Below, in pieces: positions 1 to 5,409 of a DNA stretch of 9,216 nt. This DNA is from a bacterium. GTDB lineage: Bacteria; Patescibacteriota; Patescibacteriia; Buchananbacterales; UBA6539. Numbering within the stretch: the stretch's first letter is position 1; each line of letters opens with the position of its first letter. The position numbers were made by a program, and so were the translations under genes. The stretch is from positions 1 to 9,216 of the forward strand of contig JAHFHR010000029.1 in NCBI GenBank assembly GCA_023246815.1, written 5' to 3'. Below the pieces are notes generated by a model that saw only the letters and a list, made by a program, of their open reading frames with translations, did not search any database and was not told where the DNA came from.

Positions 1-196
1 CATCCCAGCCACCGATGATAATCTGCCCTTTGCTCAGTCGCTCTTCAGCGGTCATTAGCTTCATCATGGTGGTTTTGCCGGTACCGCTTCGGCCAACGAT
101 GGACACAAATTCTTTTGGTTTTATATGTAAGCTAACGCTTTTCAGCGCTCCGATATCCGGGGGGTAGATTTTACTGACATTTTTAAATATAATCAT
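1..196 (-). CDS. ftsE: Cell-division ABC transporter ATP-binding protein FtsE (5' part, runs off the window)
   Basis: Reading leftward from the ATG at 196-194 gives 65 residues beginning MIIFKNVSKIYPPDIGALKS, a typical FtsE N-terminus. The Walker A motif GRSGTGKT is at about residues 35-42, followed by MMKLMTAEERLSKGQI, which fits the FtsE pattern of a short basic stretch after the P-loop. The Q-loop, signature and Walker B motifs lie outside the window. In the family, FtsE is the cytoplasmic ATPase that pairs with the membrane protein FtsX; the complex acts at the divisome and controls peptidoglycan hydrolases. ftsX would be expected beyond position 1, but this cannot be seen. No Shine-Dalgarno sequence is evident before the ATG. 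The gene is divergent from the tRNA pair to its right. Other ABC ATPases are possible, but the N-terminal sequence favours FtsE. Confidence 0.88.
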   Translation of the reverse strand, partial: MIIFKNVSKIYPPDIGALKSVSLHIKPKEFVSIVGRSGTGKTTMMKLMTAEERLSKGQIIIGGWD

Positions 197-205
197 GGGT
201 ATATC

Positions 206-234
206 TTGATTGTCTTGATTGAGGATGCTAGAGT
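206..234 (+). promoter_or_regulatory. Probable promoter of the tRNA-Gly/tRNA-Thr pair
   Basis: TTGATT at 206-211, a 17-bp spacer, then TAGAGT at 229-234 preceded by TGC, which would be an extended -10. A start near 241 would leave about 27 nt before tRNA-Gly. The -10 hexamer is imperfect, so this is a tentative call. Confidence 0.4.
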
Positions 235-267
235 ATGCGAGTGTGATACTGTCCTGCCTCAGCTTGA

Positions 268-339
268 GCGGGTATCGTATAATGGTTATTATACCAGCTT
301 CCCAAGCTGGGGACACGGGTTCGATTCCCGTTACCCGCT
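268..339 (+). tRNA. tRNA-Gly, anticodon CCC
   Basis: A complete cloverleaf. The acceptor arm GCGGGTA (268-274) pairs with TACCCGC (332-338). The anticodon stem is CCAGC/GCTGG with loop TTCCCAA, which places anticodon CCC at 301-303. The T-arm is ACGGG/CCCGT with loop TTCGATT. The discriminator is T339, as is usual for bacterial tRNA-Gly. The D-arm resembles that of enterobacterial tRNA-Gly. CCA is not encoded: the next bases are GAA, so the end must be added by a nucleotidyltransferase. It lies 41 nt upstream of tRNA-Thr and is probably cotranscribed with it. Confidence 0.95.
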
Positions 340-380
340 GAAGTTGGAGCGGGAATCATCTAAGTTTCAGTGCAGTGCGG

Positions 381-456
381 GCCCGTGTAGCTCAGTTGGT
401 AGAGCAGTCCCTTCGTAAGGGAAAGGTCGCCGGTTCAAGTCCGGCCATGGGCTCCA
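381..456 (+). tRNA. tRNA-Thr, anticodon CGT
   Basis: The acceptor arm GCCCGTG (381-387) pairs with CATGGGC (446-452), with one G-U pair. The D-stem is GCTC/GAGC. The anticodon loop TTCGTAA has CGT at 414-416. The T-stem GCCGG/CCGGC is perfect. CCA is encoded at 454-456. The outermost anticodon-stem pair (27-43) is G/A rather than Watson-Crick. The discriminator base is T453, whereas A is usual for enterobacterial tRNA-Thr. It decodes ACG. It converges on the parvulin gene, which ends 9 nt away on the other strand; no hairpin terminator is seen in the T-rich gap. Confidence 0.93.
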
Positions 457-464
457 TTTTGTGT

Positions 465-1616
465 TTATATTTTTAAAAATTTGATAATCAGGGTTTTAGC
501 TTTTAATGCTTCAAGTTCCGCCTCTAGACTTTTACCGCGCAATAGAATATGCCGTGCGCGTACCTGTACCACTTCCCCGTCATCATTGGCGAGCCGTTCC
601 TCAACCATAATAATGTGATAACCAAACTGGGTTTTTATAATTTCACTAATGTCACCTGGTTCAAGCGCAAAGGCGGCTTCTTCAAATTCTTTTACCATCT
701 GTCCTCGGCCGAAATAGCCAAGATCTCCCCCTTGTAGCGCGGTAACATCTTGGCTGTACTGGCTTGCCAGCGCAGCAAATGGCGTCCCCCCGCGCAACTG
801 TTCTAATAGATTCTCGGCTTGCAAGCGAACCTCTTGATTTAAACGATCATCAAAGGTGACGGCCAGCGCCACTTTATTGCGGAGTAACAGTGGAGATAAA
901 ATTTCATCTTCAAATTGGGAGATATCCCAGCTATACAGGTTTTGTAGCTGCTGTTCAAGTCCTTGGCGACTGCCGATTTCTTTCACCAGCCCTCCTAGCT
1001 GCTGATCAAGTTCTTCGCGACTGATTGATACATTATATTTCTTTGCTAATTGGCCGATGAGTACCCGGTCAATCATCCGTTCAAAAATGTGTTTTTGCGT
1101 ATCGCCTTGGTTGGGAATCTCAAGTCCAGGGTTAGCCGCAGATTCTTGTTTATAGAATTGCCGTAAAGAGTTGAATTGGGCCAGCCAGTCACTGTAGCGC
1201 AAGGTTGTAGTCCCGACCATGGCGACTGGGTATGGTAGTATGGAGGTAATGGTGGCTACTGTTTGGTTGGTTGGTTTTGCACTGTTAAGCCACGCTCCAA
1301 AACCAATAAACGTAAGTAGTACTATCGTAAGCAAACCGCCACTGATTTTGAGGCGAGTAGCTAGATGGCGCTTTTTGTCCATTGGCACGCGCGTCGAAAT
1401 TTTTGCGTCGGCAGTTGGTAGCTTGCTAGGCAGTATTTTTGGCTCATCAATAATCGGCGGTGTGATGTGATGGTTTTTTAAAATGCCGTTTTTTTTCGGT
1501 GACGATTTAGCTGGCTGTGTCTGCTCCTGTTTTTTTTCCACCCATTTCAATACGACCTGACGCAGGTGGTCAACATCAATGTCACTGTGCTGATTGTTAT
1601 CTTGGTTTTTTGTCAT
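465..1616 (-). CDS. Membrane-anchored parvulin-type peptidyl-prolyl isomerase (PrsA/SurA-like foldase)
   Basis: A protein of 383 residues. Residues 1-88 are a polar, Lys/Pro-rich cytoplasmic tail; about 92-111 is one membrane segment (SGGLLTIVLLTFIGFGAWLN), placing the rest outside the membrane. Residues 140-245 form a helical SurA-N-like chaperone region. Residues about 246-340 are a parvulin domain with the signatures ASQYSQD, GGDLGYFGRGQM, EFEEAAFAL and FGYHII (His334). The usual first parvulin strand (V-ASHIL) is missing before this domain, but VRARHILL appears after it at residues 352-359 (see findings). The family catalyses prolyl cis-trans isomerisation and assists folding of exported proteins. 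The ATG follows the FtsB-like stop by only 2 nt (TAG TC ATG) with no Shine-Dalgarno sequence, so translational coupling is likely. The partner substrates are unknown. Confidence 0.88.
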   Translation of the reverse strand: MTKNQDNNQHSDIDVDHLRQVVLKWVEKKQEQTQPAKSSPKKNGILKNHHITPPIIDEPKILPSKLPTADAKISTRVPMDKKRHLATRLKISGGLLTIVLLTFIGFGAWLNSAKPTNQTVATITSILPYPVAMVGTTTLRYSDWLAQFNSLRQFYKQESAANPGLEIPNQGDTQKHIFERMIDRVLIGQLAKKYNVSISREELDQQLGGLVKEIGSRQGLEQQLQNLYSWDISQFEDEILSPLLLRNKVALAVTFDDRLNQEVRLQAENLLEQLRGGTPFAALASQYSQDVTALQGGDLGYFGRGQMVKEFEEAAFALEPGDISEIIKTQFGYHIIMVEERLANDDGEVVQVRARHILLRGKSLEAELEALKAKTLIIKFLKI

Positions 1617-1618
1617 GA

Positions 1619-2008
1619 CTAGTTAAAAAAATAGTGCCACCATTTTTGCGGATTGGTCAGTGCTCCAAGCGACTCAGTCCCAACGTGCGCTATGGCAGTA
1701 CCGGTGGCGGCAGCATTGGTTATGACGACCACTTTTTCTCCGTCTTTTTTAAGTCCTAGATCAACCCGCGCACGTTCTTCAATGTAGGCGTTTGAATTGA
1801 AATACTCAATCAGCTCCCGAAATTCCAGGTTATCTCGTTCAAGATTGGCAATTTCCCGCTCAAGGTCAATAATTTCACCATTGACCTCACTGCTTCTTTT
1901 AAGATTAGTGCTTAAACTCAGCGCGATAAATGACGCCATGATGATCAGTACTAGAAAAAGCGTGATTGCCTGTAAACGTTTTTTTGATTGCATCGTTGGC
2001 GCCACCAT
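1619..2008 (-). CDS. FtsB/DivIC-like septum formation initiator
   Basis: With the ATG at 2008 the protein has 129 residues. It has a short basic N-terminus, one membrane segment at about residues 12-32, a coiled coil at about 35-70 (LEREIANLERDNLEFRELIE), then YIEERARVDLGLKKDGE at 75-91, the hallmark of FtsB/DivIC. It ends in NPQKWWHYFFN, a tail I associate with candidate-phyla members of this family. In the family this bitopic protein joins FtsL and FtsQ/DivIB to activate septal wall synthesis. An upstream in-frame TTG at 2053 would lengthen the protein, but it lies next to the -35 box of a near-perfect promoter whose -10 is 10 nt before the ATG at 2008, so that ATG is preferred. ATG 1993 is an alternative. 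It is the first gene of a two-gene unit with the parvulin. Confidence 0.85.
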   Translation of the reverse strand: MVAPTMQSKKRLQAITLFLVLIIMASFIALSLSTNLKRSSEVNGEIIDLEREIANLERDNLEFRELIEYFNSNAYIEERARVDLGLKKDGEKVVVITNAAATGTAIAHVGTESLGALTNPQKWWHYFFN

Positions 2009-2018
2009 ATCAGTACTC

Positions 2019-2047
2019 AGTATACTGATTTTTTGAATTTCATTCAA
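2019..2047 (-). promoter_or_regulatory. Sigma70-type promoter of the FtsB-like/parvulin unit; predicts a near-leaderless mRNA
   Basis: On the minus strand: -35 TTGAAT at 2047-2042, a spacer of exactly 17 bp, -10 TATACT at 2024-2019, then 10 nt to the ATG at 2008. A start 7 nt after the -10 would give a leader of about 4 nt. The -35 box lies between the upstream DUF1461 gene's stop and the preferred start. Confidence 0.75.
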
Positions 2048-2057
2048 TACCAATAGG

Positions 2058-2723
2058 TCATGTGTGGTTGTTACTGTGCCAGATGCATACTAAGAAAGCC
2101 GTTATGCGGTGACTGTAGCGCGCGAGGCCAGCTAGCATGAACAGTAACAGCGCGAGGCCAACACTCAACAGCGCCGCCCGAATCAGTAACACCGCGAACA
2201 GCTCTGGTGGAAATAGCACAATCAATTTTTCAGTGGCGGGATTGAGCTGCCAGAAGTCGTTACTAAATATCATTTGGTGAAATAATAAAAAAATTTGATC
2301 AAACGCTAGGTACGCGATAGCACCAGCAATGCTGTAGGTCAATAAGGCCGCTCCCCCGCCACGTATGAGTACGGAAGCCAGTGCTTCACGGTTATTGCGT
2401 ATGAGCAACGCTAAACAGACTACCCATACTCCAAATAGTAAAGCGATGACCCCTAAAGACAACTGGTATAGCTTTTTAACATCAGCAAGATGCACTCTTT
2501 CTCGTTCAGTATAAAAACTGGTCGTCAATGGTTCAGTATTTTTTAAAAAGGCAAACAGGTTTACCGTCTGCTGTTTCACTCTTGTTTGTCCGAGTTCTTC
2601 GTAGGTATTGTGTATTACGAATTGCCGTTCGTACCACGATTGGTTCAGGGCAACAAATTGCAATACGCTTAAAAAAATAACGATTGGGGTGAGCACTATG
2701 AGAATTAGCGATAGCGGTTTCAT
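2058..2723 (-). CDS. DUF1461/TIGR01906 integral membrane protein, Lit-like (lipoprotein intramolecular transacylase family)
   Basis: A 221-residue membrane protein with hydrophobic segments at about 4-25, 88-108, 121-147 and 176-201. A loop at about 73-84 has ERERVHLADVKKLY and a second at about 149-172 has HQMIFSNDFWQLNP followed by LFPPELF; both are DUF1461 hallmarks. Characterised Firmicutes members (Lit) move the sn-2 acyl chain of a lipoprotein onto its N-terminal cysteine, making lyso-form lipoproteins. As I recall, two conserved histidines about 72 residues apart are central there; here His78 and His149 are 71 apart. Whether this protein has Lit activity is inference. A predicted lipoprotein (the cyclophilin) lies two genes upstream. 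The ATG at 2723 is chosen over TTG at 2744 because the TTG falls in the U-run of the preceding terminator. This is the only TGA stop in the window. Confidence 0.75.
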   Translation of the reverse strand: MKPLSLILIVLTPIVIFLSVLQFVALNQSWYERQFVIHNTYEELGQTRVKQQTVNLFAFLKNTEPLTTSFYTERERVHLADVKKLYQLSLGVIALLFGVWVVCLALLIRNNREALASVLIRGGGAALLTYSIAGAIAYLAFDQIFLLFHQMIFSNDFWQLNPATEKLIVLFPPELFAVLLIRAALLSVGLALLLFMLAGLARYSHRITAFLVCIWHSNNHT

Positions 2724-2734
2724 ATCTAGAATCA

Positions 2735-2743
2735 AGTATACCA
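2735..2743 (-). promoter_or_regulatory. Extended -10 promoter of the Lit-like gene
   Basis: On the minus strand, TGG TATACT (2743-2735) is a TGn extended -10, 11 nt before the ATG at 2723, implying a leader of about 5 nt. No good -35 is seen at 17 bp (TCAACT), as is common for extended -10 promoters. It directly abuts the U-run of the upstream gene's terminator. Confidence 0.55.
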
Positions 2744-2773
2744 AAAAACTCCCCGTCAGTTGAGGAGAGTTCT
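2743..2773 (-). terminator. Intrinsic terminator of the cyclophilin-DUF378 unit
   Basis: On the minus strand, AACTCTCC (2771-2764) pairs with GGGGAGTT (2754-2747) with one G-U pair across a 9-nt loop, followed by a run of six T (2748-2743). It sits about 28 nt past the DUF378 stop and immediately before the promoter of the Lit-like gene. Confidence 0.82.
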
Positions 2774-2799
2774 TTGGCGTTCAGGCTAATGTGAAAATA

Positions 2800-3081
2800 T
2801 TACATACTGGCACCGGACGACGGTGGAGTCATTGGCGGGTGCGGCATGTTGCCAGCACCTTTTTCCATACACTCTTTGCACCTATTTTTGTGGCTCGCCA
2901 ATTCATAGACGGCTGCTAATCCAACTAATACATAGATGATTCGTGAGAGCATCGCGTTTTGACCGCCAAATAGACTGCCGATTTCCCAGCCAAATAGTCC
3001 TACTAATAACCAATTAAGACCCCCGATAATCAGCAATAAAAAAGTAACCATGTGGATCCCTTTATTTTTGTGACTTATCAT
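2800..3081 (-). CDS. DUF378 family small membrane protein
   Basis: A protein of 93 residues with two membrane segments at about 11-30 (VTFLLLIIGGLNWLLVGLF) and 46-61 (SRIIYVLVGLAAVYEL). The GGLNWLLVGLFGWE and RIIYVLVGLAA patterns identify DUF378, whose function is not known. After the second segment a tail of about 30 residues holds RCKEC (Cys68, Cys71), a lone His and a Met/Pro-rich end, longer than the usual DUF378 core. The ATG at 3081 is preferred to GTG at 3090 because AAGGGGGTGA, able to pair along its whole length with the 16S 3' end (one G-U), lies 5 nt before it and would itself contain the GTG. It lies 28 nt after the cyclophilin stop and is probably cotranscribed with it. Confidence 0.82.
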   Translation of the reverse strand: MISHKNKGIHMVTFLLLIIGGLNWLLVGLFGWEIGSLFGGQNAMLSRIIYVLVGLAAVYELASHKNRCKECMEKGAGNMPHPPMTPPSSGASM

Positions 3082-3086
3082 AGTGC

Positions 3087-3096
3087 TCACCCCCTT
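3087..3096 (-). promoter_or_regulatory. Very strong Shine-Dalgarno sequence that fixes the DUF378 start
   Basis: Minus strand AAGGGGGTGA, ten consecutive potential pairs with the anti-Shine-Dalgarno (one G-U wobble), 5 nt before ATG 3081. It decides against the in-frame GTG at 3090, which lies inside it. Confidence 0.75.
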
Positions 3097-3109
3097 CTTT
3101 TGTTATTTG

Positions 3110-3736
3110 TTATTGCAATTCAATACTCAGTATCGTAACGTCGCTGATCGGTCGATCTGGTCCTTCGGTTTCCACTCTTTCAATAGCATCAACTACCTCC
3201 ATGCCGCTTATCACTTGCCCAAAATTAGTGTGTTTACCGTCAAGCCACGGGGTTGATTCAGCGGTAACGATAAAAAATTGACTGCCATTGGTGTTGGGTC
3301 CGGCATTAGCCATGGCCAAAGAACCACGTACCAATTCATGGTTATTGAATTCATCAGCAAAACGGTAATCAGGTCCACCAGTCCCCCAGACGCTTTTTTG
3401 CGAGGCATCTTTACTTAACGGGTCGCCAGCTTGGATCATGAAGTCTTTAATGACTCGGTGAAAGCGCGTACCGTCGTAGAAGCCTGATTTGGCGAGAGTA
3501 ATAAAGTTCTCAACCGTTTTTGGCGAATCATTGGTAAATAGCTCGACGGTGATGTCTCCAAGGTTAGTTTTGATGATGACTTGTTGATTCTGCACAGTGG
3601 GTGTAGGGTTAGTGTTTGTTGAGGCCAGCGGCGTGTTGGTGGCATTTCTTGGTGGTTGCGGCGGTGCTGATGGGATACAGGCGGTGAGCAATACTGCTCC
3701 CACTGCCAAGGTAGATAGTAATTTTATTCTGCTCAT
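3110..3736 (-). CDS. Cyclophilin-type peptidyl-prolyl cis-trans isomerase, lipoprotein
   Basis: A protein of 208 residues. The signal sequence MSRIKLLSTLAVGAVLLTAC ends in a lipobox (LTAC, Cys20), so it should be lipid-anchored outside the membrane. A Pro/Thr/Asn-rich linker at about 21-50 leads to a cyclophilin domain at about 52-208. Active-site residues can be matched to human CypA: Arg94 (FHRVI), Phe99 and Gln102 (FMIQAGD), Gln153 and Phe155 (GSQFFI), Trp164 and His169 (WLDGKHTNFG), so it should be active. Role: proline isomerisation in exported proteins. The ATG at 3736 is 10 nt after a -10 hexamer. It is followed by the DUF378 gene in the same unit. Confidence 0.95.
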   Translation of the reverse strand: MSRIKLLSTLAVGAVLLTACIPSAPPQPPRNATNTPLASTNTNPTPTVQNQQVIIKTNLGDITVELFTNDSPKTVENFITLAKSGFYDGTRFHRVIKDFMIQAGDPLSKDASQKSVWGTGGPDYRFADEFNNHELVRGSLAMANAGPNTNGSQFFIVTAESTPWLDGKHTNFGQVISGMEVVDAIERVETEGPDRPISDVTILSIELQ

Positions 3737-3746
3737 AATCTAATAT

Positions 3747-3775
3747 AGTGTACCTTATTTTCATGAGTCCGACAA
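3747..3775 (-). promoter_or_regulatory. Sigma70-type promoter of the cyclophilin-DUF378 unit; near-leaderless
   Basis: Minus strand -35 TTGTCG (3775-3770), 17-bp spacer, -10 TACACT (3752-3747), then 10 nt to ATG 3736, predicting a leader of about 4 nt. It starts immediately after the U-rich tail of the tRNA-Lys terminator. Confidence 0.65.
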
Positions 3776-3807
3776 TAAATCAAAGACACCCGTCCGAAAT
3801 CGGGTGT
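3776..3807 (-). terminator. Terminator downstream of tRNA-Lys
   Basis: ACACCCG (3786-3792) and CGGGTGT (3801-3807) form a perfect 7-bp stem with an 8-nt loop, beginning 3 nt past the tRNA 3' end on the minus strand. It is followed there by the U-rich CTTTGATTT. On the plus strand the same hairpin is followed by TTTT, so it could also stop plus-strand transcripts. Confidence 0.7.
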
Positions 3808-3810
3808 TTT

Positions 3811-3885
3811 TGGTGGGGGCAGGGGGGATCGAACCCTCGACCATCTGCTTAAAAGGCAGTTGCTCTACCACTGAGCTATGCCCCC
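3811..3885 (-). tRNA. tRNA-Lys, anticodon TTT
   Basis: On the minus strand, the acceptor GGGGGCA (3885-3879) pairs with TGCCCCC (3821-3815). The D-stem is GCTC/GAGC. The anticodon loop CTTTTAA has anticodon TTT. The T-loop is TTCGATC. The discriminator is A, and CCA is encoded at 3813-3811. Two pairs are non-canonical: 27-43 is A/A and 50-64 in the T-stem is A/C. All else is standard, and a terminator follows at once, so I read it as a functional gene. It decodes AAA and AAG. Confidence 0.94.
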
Positions 3886-3899
3886 ATGAATACTCTCTA

Positions 3900-3905
3900 A
3901 GTATA
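3900..3905 (-). promoter_or_regulatory. Probable -10 element of tRNA-Lys
   Basis: Minus strand TATACT, 14 nt before the tRNA 5' end, which would leave a leader of about 8 nt. The hexamer 17 bp upstream (TTTTAG) is a poor -35, so the call is moderate. Confidence 0.45.
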
Positions 3906-3988
3906 CAGAAAATGGTTATTAACTAAAATATACTATCAAAAAACGGTTAAAAAATCAAGCGGTGGATAAGGTGTGATCGTTTAGCTGC

Positions 3989-4017
3989 TTGAAAAAAGGA
4001 GCTTGAGCCGCTAAAAT
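3989..4017 (+). promoter_or_regulatory. Promoter of the dnaB-recR operon; overlaps the first in-frame ATG
   Basis: -35 TTGAAA (3989-3994), 17-bp spacer (3995-4011), -10 TAAAAT (4012-4017). The -10 overlaps the ATG at 4016, so that codon would not be transcribed. The next ATG, at 4031, is 13 nt beyond the -10, predicting a leader of about 7 nt. It matches the spacing seen at four other genes in the window. Confidence 0.65.
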
Positions 4018-4030
4018 GAAGGGACTTTCT

Positions 4031-5407
4031 ATGTCAGACGGCCTACAAAAACTCATTCCACAGAGTCTGGAGATGGAGCAATCGCTGTTAGGTAGCCTTT
4101 TAATTGATAAGGACGCCATTATTAAGGTTGCCGATATTGTTTCCTCATCGGATTTTTATAAAGAAAGTAATAGAGTCATTTTTGAGACCATCCAACAACT
4201 CTATGAGCGCCGTGAGCCGATTGATCTTCTGAGCGTCACCACTAAATTAACCGAGAAAAAACAGCTGGAAAATATTGGCGGGCGGGCGTACCTCACTAAC
4301 ATCACCAATCTTGTTCCGACTGCCAGTCACGTCGTACACTATGCAAAAGTAGTCCAAGGCAAGTCAACGTTGCGCCGGTTAATCAGTGCCGCAACCTATA
4401 TTGCTGAGCTTGGCTACCATGAGACCGAGGACATTGACCGATTGATTGATGATGCTGAGCAGCAACTATTTGCGGTTTCGCAACACTACCTCAAAAAAAC
4501 GTTCGTGCCGATTACCGACGTGCTGACCGAAACCTTTGACCGCATTGATGAGCTACATCGTGATGCCGGCAAGTTGCGTGGCGTGCGTACCCATTATACT
4601 GAGCTTGATAATCTGCTGGCCGGATTACAAAAATCTGATTTGATTATTTTGGCGGCCCGACCATCAATGGGGAAAACAACACTAGCCCTTGATATTGCGC
4701 GAAATATTGCAATTAAAGAAAAAGTACCAATCGGAATCTTCTCACTTGAAATGTCAAAGGAACAGTTAGTAGATCGGTTGCTGGCTTCAGAAGCCGGCGT
4801 TGATTTGTGGCGGATGCGTACTGGCAAGCTCTCCGACAAAGGTGAAAATGATGACTTTACCAAAATCAACAATGCCATGGCACGGCTGTCAGAGGCCACA
4901 ATTTACATTGACGACTCCCCCAGTGCCAATGTGATGGAAATTCGTACTAAAGCCCGCCGGTTGCAGTCTGAGCATGGCTTGTCGTTAGTGGTTATTGACT
5001 ACTTGCAGTTAATGGACAGTCGCACTAAAGAAAGCCGTGTGCAAGAAGTATCGGAGATTTCTCGTGGCTTGAAGGCTCTTGCTCGTGAGCTTAATGTGCC
5101 TGTGTTAGCACTATCACAGCTGTCACGATCAGTAGAGTCACGCGATACCCATATCCCCCGTTTGGCCGATCTTCGCGAGTCTGGTTCCATTGAACAGGAT
5201 GCCGACGTTGTTATGTTTATCTACCGTGAAAAAATGTACCAACATGATCTCCCTCCTGACAAAGCTCATGTCGCTGAGATTATCGTGGCTAAACACCGCA
5301 ATGGACCAACTGGTAAGGTACAACTCTTTTTTGATGAGCAACGCGTTACTTTCAAAAATGTGGATCGAAAAATGCAGGGCGAAAAAGAAATGGAGCTTAA
5401 TTTTTAG
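4031..5407 (+). CDS. dnaB: Replicative DNA helicase DnaB
   Basis: From ATG 4031 the protein has 458 residues (463 if ATG 4016 were used; residue numbers here follow the longer form). The N-terminal DnaB domain spans about 12-115 (PQSLEMEQSLLGSLLID). The RecA-like ATPase covers about 185-450, with Walker A ARPSMGKT (214-221), FSLEMSKEQL (242-251), Walker B LVVIDYLQL (324-332), LALSQLSRSVE, DLRESGSIEQDAD (375-387) and the arginine-finger region KHRNGPTG (416-423). It is the ring helicase that unwinds DNA at the replication fork and loads primase. Length is normal and there is no intein. The shorter start is chosen because ATG 4016 sits inside a promoter -10; GAAGGGA lies 6 nt before ATG 4031 but would be only partly transcribed. 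recR follows after 2 nt. Confidence 0.96.
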   Translation: MSDGLQKLIPQSLEMEQSLLGSLLIDKDAIIKVADIVSSSDFYKESNRVIFETIQQLYERREPIDLLSVTTKLTEKKQLENIGGRAYLTNITNLVPTASHVVHYAKVVQGKSTLRRLISAATYIAELGYHETEDIDRLIDDAEQQLFAVSQHYLKKTFVPITDVLTETFDRIDELHRDAGKLRGVRTHYTELDNLLAGLQKSDLIILAARPSMGKTTLALDIARNIAIKEKVPIGIFSLEMSKEQLVDRLLASEAGVDLWRMRTGKLSDKGENDDFTKINNAMARLSEATIYIDDSPSANVMEIRTKARRLQSEHGLSLVVIDYLQLMDSRTKESRVQEVSEISRGLKALARELNVPVLALSQLSRSVESRDTHIPRLADLRESGSIEQDADVVMFIYREKMYQHDLPPDKAHVAEIIVAKHRNGPTGKVQLFFDEQRVTFKNVDRKMQGEKEMELNF

Positions 5408-5409
5408 TC

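Noticed and set aside
206..418. Plus-strand open frame of 70 codons across the tRNA region
   Set aside because: It runs through tRNA-Gly and into tRNA-Thr and has no Shine-Dalgarno sequence; both RNAs are clear, so the frame is incidental.
469..480. ATTTTTAAAAAT, a perfect 12-bp palindrome near the foldase/tRNA-Thr convergence
   Set aside because: It has no loop and no GC stem, so it is not a convincing terminator; it is likely AT-rich chance sequence.
465..560. Second parvulin domain truncated by a frameshift at the end of the foldase
   Set aside because: The tail after ARHIL is short and ends in a KIKFLKI-like hydrophobic stretch that looks like a natural terminus; nothing in the following frames continues a parvulin fold. 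A permuted single domain explains it better.
1219..1470. Antisense open frames within the foldase and other genes (for example 83 codons here, and others in dnaB, recR and rplU)
   Set aside because: They lie wholly opposite well-supported genes and show no recognisable domain.
2009..2053. Longer FtsB-like start at TTG 2053
   Set aside because: The extra 15 codons overlie the -10 and spacer of a near-perfect promoter, and family members begin near the membrane segment.
2058..2060. Possible UGA recoding (Gly) at the end of the Lit-like gene
   Set aside because: Reading through adds only about five residues to another TGA; the other genes use TAA or TAG, and no internal TGA occurs in any conserved gene here.
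2724..2744. Longer Lit-like start at TTG 2744
   Set aside because: The TTG lies in the U-run of the preceding terminator and upstream of the gene's own -10 element.
3929..3934. Plus-strand TATACT as the dnaB promoter -10
   Set aside because: The hexamer 17 bp upstream (CAGAAA) is a poor -35, and a better promoter with an exact 17-bp spacer sits at 3989-4017.
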